Shown here: positions 1 through 9,567 of the stretch, piece after piece
Position numbering within the stretch: the stretch's first letter is position 1
Layout of the letters: every line of letters begins with the position of its first letter
DNA from: Gnetum montanum
Taxonomy: Eukaryota; Streptophyta; Gnetopsida; Gnetales; Gnetaceae
Assembly: GCA_015680685.1 (NCBI GenBank)
Contig: MNCI01029584.1
Span: 307,104 to 371,103, forward strand
Length of the DNA: 64,000 nucleotides
Reading direction: 5' to 3'
The notes under the pieces: generated by a model
Database searches by the model: none
What the model saw: the letters and a program-made list of their open reading frames with translations, nothing else
What the model was told of the DNA's origin: nothing
Program-made: the position numbers and the translations under genes

Positions 1-455
1 CGTACACACCCATGGGTGCTCGTAACGAAGTCGTACTTATCACACGTTATAGCCTAGCAATGAGTAGCCGATTCCTNTACACGTCCGTAGACGCTCGTAA
101 TCAAGTCGTACTTGAACGCACTAGGAAAGCAGGAAATTAAAGCAATAAATGAAACCACGTGCTGCAAGGTTTATCCAAACAAGTTCGTCTTTATTGTCGT
201 ACACAACTTGGGTTCAGGTTACAAGCTACTCGAATAAAGAGTCGTTCACTCTAGGACTCCTACTGCGGGCACATGGAAAAAAATTCTAACTCTGGAGTGA
301 TCAATCTGCCAGAGCTTCGCTACACTAGCTAGGATTGGGAAATAAGGGGAGTGCCACCTCTTATTTATAGAAATGACGACGGGACGCGATATCGCGTACG
401 CGATATTGCAGGAGAAGACGCGATATCGCGGCCTAGTGCAAGTCACGTCTCATCA
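1..455 (-). mobile_element. Ty3/gypsy LTR, 5' or solo, truncated by window start
   Basis: Read on the minus strand, this begins TGATGAGACGTG at 455. It has a short U3 of about 85 bases, a TATA box (TCTATAAATA, rc of about 361-370) and a polyadenylation signal (AATAAAG, rc of about 189-195). It aligns by eye with the R/U5 of the LTRs at 41717 and 26258, sharing the 'agtaggagtc', 'ctttattcgag' and 'caataaagacgaac' blocks. No polypurine tract lies outside base 455, so this is a 5' or solo LTR whose body, if any, lies to the left of the window. Unlike every other LTR here it keeps many CpGs, which suggests a younger insertion. Confidence 0.75.
375..430 (-). promoter_or_regulatory. Palindromic CGCGATATCGCG modules in LTR U3
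   Basis: Two perfect CGCGATATCGCG palindromes and a third, mutated one (CGCGATATTGCA) lie between the LTR start and its TATA box. The position, in U3 just upstream of TATA, is that of a promoter or enhancer module. Related LTRs in the window carry GATATC- or CATCGATG-type palindromes at the same place. The regulatory role is inferred. Confidence 0.5.
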
Positions 456-1380
456 GTTGTTGATCATTTTGGACGCTCATTTCCAAACTGCTTTAATGAA
501 TAGTTATTTCCTTGTCCAAGTCAATTTTAATAAAAAGTTATTTCCTTTCCAAAGTTATTTTTAATGAATAGTTATTTCATTTAAATTTATTTGTCAAGCT
601 ATTAAAATTATCAACATCATTGAATTTTTATCTCTGAAGAAAACACTATGTTGCCCTTACTAAACACTATTCACAGGCTTCCATACCCATATGAGAAATG
701 CCTAAGAAATAGTTTCTTAAAATGAGTTTTTTAGAGGTGTTGCTGTGATCAAAATTTATACATCAACAAGCACTTATACTAGAGAAATATTTCAAAAAAT
801 CAACATGAAAAATTTGGTTATTTAACCCAAATCATGCCTCTACAAATCAAACTTGTAACTTGCATAACCATCTAGCAAGATGCTTTAACCAAGGGATGCA
901 AACCTCCTAATCAAATGTAACGAAATCAAACATGTGACTTATACAATTGAAAACCAGATTTTATGACTCACTTTAAATTTCATTGAAAATTCAAATGTTT
1001 TAAACACCCTTAAAAAATTTCATGATAAAAATCAAGATTTTGAGAAGGCTATTAGATGACCACTCAAGTGACATGCTTCTACGAAAGACCTCCAACTGTA
1101 TCATGGAACATGTATGCTGTAGCATTTCATGTAATCAAATTGTGCGTTATCAAATGCAGTCATGTAATGAAATTGTGCCTTAGCAAATGCAGTTCATTTA
1201 TATTACCATGTTCTCTTTTGCATTGCATCTCATGTCCCATGCACATGGCAGCCATGCCATGCTAATCTAAACTATTTATTTATGCATAATGTTGATCATG
1301 GGGCACATGGGAAAAAAGGCTATACACTTTTTGCTAATGTACAGACTTAAACGTGGCAGGAACTACACCGGCAGAAAACT
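456..1380. other. No gene seen; decayed intergenic DNA
   Basis: AT-rich sequence without a supported coding region. A short direct repeat (taatgaatagttatttc) occurs around 495-510 and 563-580. The sequence just outside the LTR at 456 is the flank of that insertion. Confidence 0.6.
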
Positions 1381-1556
1381 AAAATCCAGTTTTCCACCGC
1401 TTTTCATTAAGAGTTCATAAAAAAACAATAGCCGAATATAAAATATCGTGCGAAGTAGCAGTATTAAAATAAAATCCAGTTTTCCATGGTTTTTCATTAA
1501 GAGTGCCTCAAAAAACAATAGCGGAATATAAAATATCGTGCGAAGTGAAGTAGCAG
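1381..1556. repeat. 90-bp imperfect tandem duplication
   Basis: A unit beginning 'aaaatccagttttcca' at 1381 recurs at 1471. Both copies continue through 'ttttcattaagagt', 'caatagc(c/g)gaatata' and 'aaatatcgtgcgaagt'. Several CpGs are kept. No coding potential was recognised. Confidence 0.8.
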
Positions 1557-1962
1557 ACGGAAATTAGCATTAATTTTTTCCTCTAGCATTAATTTTTTCC
1601 TGTCATTTTTACCTATTTCCCTGTAACTCTTGCAGACATTGCACACATAGCGCACAATTTTGCTACTCCATCCTTTGAAATTTTCGGTGTACCATGCAAA
1701 AACTGCACACAACTGGACAAAGCGTGCATTCTTCCTTCATGTTCATAGGCCATCAAGAAGAGCTTCATGCAATGACTCATGACTCATCCAGAGGTTAATA
1801 AAAAATATGCTTAAAATGGAAATAGATGGCAACTTGAGAAGCGGAAGCCACTGTATATGCAAAATTCGACCTAAAATAAAGTTCACATACCTTTAAAATA
1901 AAAACAAAATCTTGATTATTATAAATTAACAAATATACAATTGCTAATATTTCTAGAATATA

Positions 1963-2501
1963 GTGAAAATGGGTGCCATACCAACCTTAATCCCATACTT
2001 TTTTTCAGTATTAGGAGATACTCCATACTCTTCAGGATTCCTCAAATATGTAAATGATCATGCCAATTACATGAATCCAAAATGGTATATATTTGTTAAC
2101 TTGCTTAATATTTTCTTTAATAAGGATCATTACATGGACTCACTTTGTCATTCTACTAAGTGGTTCTTAGAAGGATTAGTAGATGAGCAAAAAGATATAT
2201 ATTTGACCCTATATACTATTAGAGATGTGAAGACAAAATCTATAGTTAACTTGTGTTTAACTTCACTTTTGTCTTAGTTTTAGAATTTTTTGAAGAGTTA
2301 AGATATCTAAAACTTCTTGTAAGAAAAAGTGAAGGTTGTTTCCATTATTTGGAATTTCAAAATCTTGAAGACATCAATGGTACTTTTCATTATTTTTTTT
2401 TGGAAATGTTAAAAAATACAATGCAACTAGATATTTTTCCCAAAACTAGTGCTAAGATATATTCCCAAAAGGATGCTTGGATACCTCAATATTTCATATA
2501 A
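1963..2501 (+). CDS. Unidentified ORF pair, possible decayed coding sequence
   Basis: An ATG-initiated frame of 104 codons (1963-2277) overlaps a second open frame that runs to 2501 from about 2253. The second frame starts only at GTG, so it would be a frameshifted continuation rather than a separate gene. The peptides are rich in aromatic residues and lysine. I recognise no domain, signal peptide or transposon motif in them. This is the longest open stretch in the left 2.5 kb with no obvious link to a retroelement. It could be an exon remnant, an unknown element protein or chance in AT-rich DNA. Confidence that it is a real gene is low. Confidence 0.2.
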
Positions 2502-2549
2502 GAAAATTCATTGAATATGCAAAGATTTTGAAAATGATTTGCCTTAACC

Positions 2550-2770
2550 AATAACCTTTTGGGTCTAGTGGTCATTGAGGCTTAATTGTTGATGCTAATA
2601 AGCTAAGCCTCCAAGTTTGATCTAAGTGCCAACCTAGCTATAGGCATTCTAAGACGTTAGGCTTTTGGTCATATACCACTACTCCTAGGAGGATTAGGTT
2701 TTTGCTTATCTATCAAACTTCTTAGTTGAATGAATACTATGACCATAAGACCCCCTTAGCAGGATAATCA
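2550..2770 (+). repeat. tRNA-derived SINE-like fragment
   Basis: An A-box-like TGGGTCTAGTGG is followed about 45 bases later by a B-box-like AGTTTGATCT, a decayed form of GGTTCGATCC. Their order and spacing match an internal RNA polymerase III promoter. No tRNA fold was established. The continuation to about 2770 has no ORF. A SINE or tRNA-pseudogene origin is inferred. Confidence 0.4.
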
Positions 2771-2975
2771 TTGTTTTTGGTGATATTTTTTTTAATATTT
2801 TTTAAACCTAAAAAGATAAAATAAAATTTTTATGGCCCGTCAAGGTAGCCTTAATTTTCAGGGGAGCCGTAAAAAACGTTTTCCAAAGAGTATGGGAAAT
2901 TTGAACGATAAAAATTAAAAACTTTGTTAGCTTTATATAGTTAAGGCATCCTTTTTAAGGTGAACAAATCATTCA

Positions 2976-3072
2976 CGTATCTAGCTGAAATTGCAGAATG
3001 GTCTCCCTTTGTATGCCGTTTATTAAGTCAGTCGTGTATCTAGCTGAAATTACATGCCATTTATTAAGTCAG
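2976..3072. repeat. Short imperfect tandem duplication downstream of the GGP pseudogene
   Basis: The blocks 'gtatctagctgaaatt' and 'tttattaagtcagt' occur twice, with slightly different spacing. Confidence 0.6.
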
Positions 3073-3649
3073 TCCCTTTCCTTTGAAAACCGTTGTAATT
3101 TGCAAATTTAAACCCTGCTCCCAAGACAGATTGGACTTCAGTTTTCACTTGGACTTCCAGTTCCAGGTTGCTGCGTGTCTTCTCATTCATAATCATGCCT
3201 CCTCCTTCCTTTCCCTTAGCTTTGAGAAAACTTTTGCAGATGTTCTGCCACAGTTTTGCATCAGGGCTTGTATTGCACAGCGATGCCTTTGCCACTTCTA
3301 CTGTATCGGATTTATCCAGCTTAAGAATTTTGGCACAGAAGTGAAATTAAAGAAAATTCAGATATATTTATTGGAAACAGACAAATTCTAGGTTTTTGGA
3401 CCTAGGTCATTTATCTTCTTGTCCAGGAGACGGTGAATGAGGCTGAAGAGAATGTTGCTGTTGTATTAAGGATGACCTTTGATTCCCAGAACCGTATCCC
3501 CCAGCAAACATTTCTATCTCTGTTTTGTCTGAGGAAGCCAGCACCTTGTACACCTGTACAAATAAGAACCAACCAATCCATCAGTCTCCAATCTCCAATC
3601 CTTCAGATAAAGATCGGTAATGTGATCAAAATTAACGCTGTCCAGATCC

Positions 3650-3891
3650 GGGAAGGTAACCAGTAACCACTTGTGAGCACTTAGGAATTAATAATATATA
3701 TATATGTATGTATATGGACCTGATTTTGATGAATTTCGATGATGCTAATCTGGTGAGGAATCTGTATTGCGGGAAGGTAACCAGTAACCACTTGTGAGCA
3801 CTTAGGAATTAATAATATATATATATGTATGTATATGGACCTGATTTTGATGAATTTCGATGATGCTAATCTGGTGAGGAATCTGTATTGC
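3650..3891. repeat. Perfect 121-bp tandem duplication across an exon/intron boundary
   Basis: The unit 3650-3770 is repeated at 3771-3891 with no difference that I can see. On the minus strand it contains the last part of GGP exon 2 (peptide IPHQISIIEIHQNQ), the donor CAG|GTCC, and intron sequence with an (AT)n/GTAT microsatellite. The duplication creates a second copy of the donor site near 3720. Confidence 0.95.
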
Positions 3892-4017
3892 AGGGTATTT
3901 CTGGTGCAGACTGTAGGAGATGTTGACCTTGGTGAGGCCTATGTCCTAGCCTGTGGGTGACCGGCCAGTCTTCCCTCCCAGTGCTCTGCAGAGCACCTGC
4001 AATACAGTATTGGATTC

Positions 4018-4090
4018 ATTGAATTAATGGATTTCACAGCTGCTTAATGTGTTGCATTTATTGGATTAATGGATTTCACAGTTGCTTAAT
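4018..4090. repeat. 42-bp tandem duplication in GGP intron 1
   Basis: The block 'attaatggatttcacag(c/t)tgcttaat' occurs twice with a period of about 42 bases, inside the intron between 4201 and 3997. Confidence 0.7.
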
Positions 4091-4556
4091 TAGCTTTTGA
4101 ATAGGTAATAAAAAGGAAGAAATTAAGTTAAGAGCGGTTATAAATAAACAATTCCAAATGCCTGATGAATTGTGGGAAGTGATTTGAAGTGTAATAGGTA
4201 CCTGGTGGCCAAAACATATGCCAAGCAAACGGATGCACAAGTTGTAGAGGATGGATGTGCAAGTTGTAGAGGTTTTGGCTGAGGTTGCAGAGGCACAAAA
4301 TCCATGGATCGTTGCTGTGAGTGCCGCTGCAGCTGCCTGTGATAATGAAGCCATGGTAATTGCGCAGCTCCTCCTGGGCCAGAAAATGGGCTTGGCAGAC
4401 TCTGTACACGTCCCAAGTTTCAGCAGTATCATCATCCAAAAACAAGTTGGCATAGAGGCTGAAGTAGCCTCCGTTTCTGTTCTTCACGTACTCGGAATCC
4501 ACAGGGCATTGCAAAACTCCAAAGCGCTTGCTGCTTCCATTTTCATACTCACACAC

Positions 4557-4883
4557 AAATGCTCAGGCTCAAGCTGTCCAAAAATTGAAGAAGATAGGAA
4601 GATAAAAAGGAGGAAGGCGAAAGCCTCAGACCATCCGGATGCAGAACAAGGGGAGGCACTTGGCAAGATATTACTAGATAGGCAAATACACGGAGAGCAA
4701 GCAAAAGCAGCAGCACTAACAGTGATTCAGTGCAGGGACGAGAAATGTTTAAAAAACAAATCTGAAAGCAAGATAATTTTTGTTGTTTACGTAAACGGGA
4801 ATTTAACCAGCTTGCTTCCTGGAAGAACCTCTATGACCAGCTTGCTTGCTGACTGGAAGGGCGCCGTTCTTTTCTCAGTATGA
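4557..4883 (-). other. Probable 5' flank/UTR of the GGP pseudogene
   Basis: This sequence has a higher GC content than its surroundings and lies directly upstream of exon 1. Two 'accagcttgctt' repeats occur at about 4806 and 4838. No coding match was seen on either strand; the long plus-strand frame here is antisense to exon 1. Promoter elements were not identified. Confidence 0.35.
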
Positions 4884-6329
4884 AAGATCAGTCTCACAAA
4901 ATGTCTTTCAAAGCATTCCCATGTTCATGTTTACCATCTTTTGACCCCCAGCTCTAGTTTCTCTAGTTTGGAGGTTTGATCAAATTGTCTACTCTTTCAT
5001 TTGGCAGGGTGTCAAGCTTAAGTATAGGTTTCATCTTGTTAAATGGAAAAAGGTTGCATTCCCAAAATACTGTGAAGAACTTGGTGTTTTGTCCTTTTTA
5101 TTTTTTATCACCCACAAACTTAGACAATTGGTCATGGCATTCCATAATTATTTTATAGCAATAGCAACCAAAGTAAACACTCTGGGTTTTTCAAACATTT
5201 AGGAATGGCTCAAAATTTGATGCAACAAGTTATTATCTTGACCTAACTTCTCATTTTCCTTTTAGTCTCATTTGATGGCACAATGGCATGTTGTCTATGT
5301 CTAAGGAAGGCTACCTAGGGGCCCCTACATGGATTGCATAGTATAAGGGTAATATGATTTAACATTTTCATAAATGGTACCTTACCTTCACCTACTTTGT
5401 GTTTTTGACCTCCTAACCAACCCACTCATCATTTCATAGCTCAGATTTGTGTTCTTTTTATGCCATGAGACTTCACACAATAGAGCTCTAAATTTATTCT
5501 CAGAACAAGCTTGGCACATGTTTTCTCAATGAAATCCATTAGGCAAAGTCCACATAAAAGAGTGGTATAGGGTGTTTTCCAAATGTCCTAATCGTCATGT
5601 AGCTGAGGCTTGTTGTGTCTTGATTATTATAAAGATCCAAGAGTTTATTTTGCTTGTGTCTTAGAATATCATCTTGTCTTGGGATAATCTTCAAAGTCGA
5701 TCATTTAAGGTCCTAGGCATACACATCCTTTGTTATAATGGCAATGTACCCATTTCTTACATGTTTAGCCAATGTACTTGTTTTTAAATTGCAAAACGTA
5801 TTATAAGATCATGTATTCATAAATTTGCATCCTTCTATCTTAATGGTAAATGAAATCTCCTTAACAATAGGGGGCATATGGTAGTTGTGCACACTTTACT
5901 ATAACATCTAGCATTAATGTTGCATGGTTATCTTTTTCAATAAGATGCTTGGATTTTAAGAAATACTAGAAGTTAGCTACTAAAACAATGAATAAGCTTT
6001 GGTTTGTCAATGAGCTAATTGGCTTTTTAATTGGTACATTTAGGTGCTTTTGATCCTTTGAAATAGACAACTAGTGAAAATTCCTACCTTCTTGGCTCAC
6101 ATAATGACCAAGGCTAGGGTAATGAACATGTCCATATTTTAGCATGAAGGAATTTTTGAAGCACTCATTTAGCACCAAGGTGTTGTTGAGCATAATATCA
6201 TTAGGAACATTAATAGATAGTGCTACATTTCATCAACAACATATGTTGTGATTCAAGGAGGATATTGAGGATTCCTCATTATCTCACTAAGGGCAACGTG
6301 ATGGTCCACTACCAACCAATAGCAGAAGG
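4884..6329. other. No gene seen; decayed AT-rich DNA
   Basis: Open frames are short and interrupted. No retroelement motif, structural RNA or repeat unit was recognised. Confidence 0.5.
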
Positions 6330-6910
6330 TATCATGCTCTTGAGAAAAGGGCATATTCCACCATGTCCTTGGAAAAAGCCACTTCCTTACATTCTAGTTG
6401 TTTGTTGGCTTCTAGTTCTTCAAATATTTCAAAAATGAACCATTCATCATTAGAGAATTCTTCAAGCAACCACTAGGAGTTGAAGGCCTCTATGTGACAA
6501 GGGTAATGACCTTGAATCCATAATTCTACTAGATAGTAAACATTTATGTAAGTGTCCATCTTCTTCTCCTTGCCTTCATTGGCTATGAACTTAGTTAACG
6601 AGTTCTTGAAATAAGAAGATCATCTTAACTCCAATGTCGCATCCCTATTCATGACCCCTCCTAATCCATCACCCTCAAACCGTACCCAAAACATTATTTT
6701 TCTATTTGACACTAATTGCCCTCATTCTTGTGAATTGATTCTCTTTCACATCTCCATCTTGTACTTTCTTAATCATTCCCTCCATCACATCAAGATCATG
6801 CCACTATTTTCTGTTAAACAATTTAGTAAGTTCCCTAATTCAAAAGTTCTTTTAGTGACCAAGAAGTCATACCTTGAAGAGAATAGTCATCATCCATGGG
6901 TTTTTTTTCT
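6330..6910 (-). pseudogene. Unidentified coding-like remnant
   Basis: One minus-strand frame runs for about 90 codons with a single TAG: KFIANEGKEKKMDTY, VYYLVELWIQGHY, stop, then WLLEEFSNDEWFIFEIFEE and KEVAFSKDMVEYALFS. It then breaks into other frames on both sides. The acidic/aromatic composition and the lone TAG resemble the decayed transposon ORFs elsewhere in the window. I cannot assign a family. Confidence 0.25.
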
Positions 6911-7985
6911 AAAGCTATCATGATGGACATTATTATTTGGATACTTTTGAGAAATACATAACTGAAATGGTGCTAGTAGAAGACCAACTCGAAATCTTAC
7001 TTTTCTTAGAACAAATGAATCAGTATGTCAAGTTTTGGCTTTGCTCTCCATACCCACTATATATAGGCTTCATGATCAATCTAAATGTTCTCAACCCCAT
7101 TAGCTAGAATATGTGCCTATTGCACAAGCTTCTAATTTCTATTTTTCTTAGTTCATTTTCTTTCACAAGGTTAATTCTATCCATGCATGTGTTTCTTGTT
7201 CAAAATTTCTTGTGTGTTTTTTATTTTGCTTTTTTACGAGTGCATGTGACTTAGGCACATTTTGCTTTATTTTAATGATATGTGAGGGTTGATCCATTAG
7301 AATTTGTTATCAACTTCTTGTGGTTGGCCTATTGATGACCATTTTTAGCCATTTTCACATTTGTTAATATATTTAGTTTTAATTCATATATTCAGCTTTT
7401 TTAATTTTTCTTTTCAAAAAAAGATGCAAGGTCATCTACAATTTTTACAAGGTAATTTTCAATGCATCATTTCATCATATTTTCATCCTTCAAGATTGAA
7501 ATATCAAAATGGTTAAATATATTATTATTTACAAAATTTATATTAACTCATGTAAATACTTTTTTAAATAATAAAAATATAAAATAAATAATTAATATTC
7601 AGGTACATGGACTACAAATGCACATATAAATTTATTTTAGTAATTTTAATTTCTTATTTAAGGCATTTACGCAACATATCTTTCTTAGATTAAGGGCAAA
7701 TTTTTCTTAAGCTTTTCATCTACCATCTTTGAAGTGTCATATAGCTTGGAAATTTTAAGCTTAATAGAAAGAATAAATGCAAAATGCTATTAGTGGATGT
7801 GACCTTGACCTTAAATCATTTAAGGTAATTAGAATATCCATAATATTATTATACATTGAATGATATTGTTATAGTTTTCTTATTCTTAGTGTTGTGTTAT
7901 TGTATTTACTTTGTCTTTTATGTTTTTACATATGGAGCTTAGCTTTGCTAACTATACATGTTGTTGTTTCTTGGACAAAGATCCA
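6911..7985. other. No gene seen; AT-rich decayed DNA
   Basis: Long AT runs, no coding frame above noise, and no recognised repeat. Confidence 0.5.
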
Positions 7986-9567
7986 ATGTACTAAGAGAGG
8001 AGAGGAATTAGGGCCTTTCAAAAATTCAAGCTAATCTCAACAAAAAAATTCTTCAAATAAAAATATAGCTCAAAAGAACATGATAAAATAACAAAGATAA
8101 AAAAAAGTTGGAAACAAAGCTTTAATTAATGGTTTAGCTAGGAGAATGACCTACCTAGTCCACTACAGAACTCTTTTCAAATCCATAAAGACAAAGCTAT
8201 TTTATTAATATTATAAAAACATTTATAGTGCTTTGTTACACACTTGGACTAAGCACCATCACCAACTCAAAGTTACATGATTCAGCTATCAATCATTATC
8301 CCACTTGCCATATCTTAAATCAAAGACAAACAATGCATAGAGCTAGAAGAGAATACTAATATAAATAGCTTTTTAGAAGAATGAGTAAATAAAAGAGAAG
8401 AAGGAATTATAGAGAGCTATAATAGAGCTAGAATTCAAAATCCATATGAAAGAAAGCTAACATATCAATTTATAGCTAGAGCTCTTCATAGACATTTTTA
8501 ATCTATTAAATAATCCATTGAGGATAAGAGATATGATATGTTAGTCCACCATTACTAGTTTAGCTATACAAATAAATAAAGAATTAAAGTATGGTGAAGA
8601 AGGAAGAAATCTATCATTTCACTTTGGTGAACTAACAATAGTCATGTGTTTTTTCCAAAAATATTAAGATAAGTTATCTTTCATGATTAAAGCTTATTTA
8701 ACAACTTTACATATAATACTATGAACTTCTATCACTACATTTATAAGCTTTATCATCTAATAACTATATAGGTTCATGGATTTACATATTTAGCTTTTCT
8801 TAAATATAAGTGTTATATAATTATTAAGCTTTGGCCATAAGCTTTCCTTTTTATATTTATTATGGCTTGCTAAACCCATAATCTTTGCTTGCTAATATGA
8901 TTTTCCAAAGATTTATTTCTTTTAACTTTACTTACTTGCACACTTTCTTCCTTTTTAAAGCTTTTCTTTCTTTTCTCTAGCATTTTATCATAAAATTTCT
9001 CTAAATATAAAACTCTATTTCCAATTAAAAGATTTGTTATATAATGCTAACCTTTATTTTATAACTTAGGCAATTTTTTATTATAAGAAGTATTTTCTTT
9101 TTTAAAAAGACAAGCTTTACAATCAGCTAGACTTAGCTTATAAGAATAATCTCTTTTCATTATAAAATTTCCTTATTTTTAATGGAGCAATATCTTCATG
9201 TGTTTATCTTTGTAGAGCCACATGTATTAAAGAAAATTCAACACCACTATTCCAACATGGCCCCACATATGAATATTATCACAAAAAAATATTAATAAGT
9301 TCTTAAATTAGATTATGGCATTGTGGTTCCAGTTATAAAAAAATGACCTCCTTAGAAAAACCTAGGTTTTTTTATTATTGCTAGAATAAGAAAAAAAAAT
9401 TTATTATCATGTGAGATAAATTATTGAAGGAAGAAATAGCTCGTAATATGGAATTTACATTGTCATAAATTATCTCCTTTTATTTTAAAAAGTGCTACAT
9501 TCATGATTACTCAAGATGTTTTCACCTATTATAACAAACCATTCAAATGCTACTACAAAGTTCATCT
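7986..9567. repeat. Left part of an anonymous dispersed repeat
   Basis: This sequence leads directly into the tandemly duplicated unit at 9568. Its right third (about 9320-9567) continues into that unit and resembles 59400-59700, for example 'attcaaatgctact' followed by 'catcta' runs. It contains no ORF of note. The class of element is unknown. Confidence 0.45.

Larger units (their letters stand above)
3050..4556 (-). pseudogene. GGP: Gamma-glutamyl peptidase (class I glutamine amidotransferase) pseudogene
   Basis: Plant GGPs are cytosolic class I GATase-fold peptidases that remove the gamma-Glu of glutathione conjugates. Exon 1 (about 4556-4202) encodes KRFGVLQCPVDSEYVK, GGYF, the FIITGS block and the nucleophile motif LGICFGHQ, followed by donor CAG|GT at 4202/4201. 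Exon 2 (3996-3841) follows acceptor TTGCAG and encodes VLCRALGGKTGRSPTG. Exon 3 (3553-3402) encodes SSDKTEIEMFA, GDTVLGIKGHP and ILFSLIHRLLDKK. The last exon (from about 3319) carries SPDAKLWQNICKSFLK, the usual C-terminus; residues beyond it may be read-through. Lesions: a 22-base duplication shifts frame just before LGICFGHQ; Trp to TAG after RSPTG; a frameshift after EMFA; Glu to TAA after KGHP; and a 121-bp duplication over the exon 2 end. No ATG lies in frame at the start, though an ATG in another frame (ATGAAAATGG, near 4547) suggests a one-base shift. Retained introns argue for a DNA-level duplicate. Confidence 0.88.

Noticed and set aside
4251-4883. 210-codon plus-strand open frame, the longest in the window
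   Set aside because: It is antisense to GGP exon 1 and its upstream flank. The minus strand carries the recognisable LGICFGHQ and FIITGS motifs, so this frame is a shadow.
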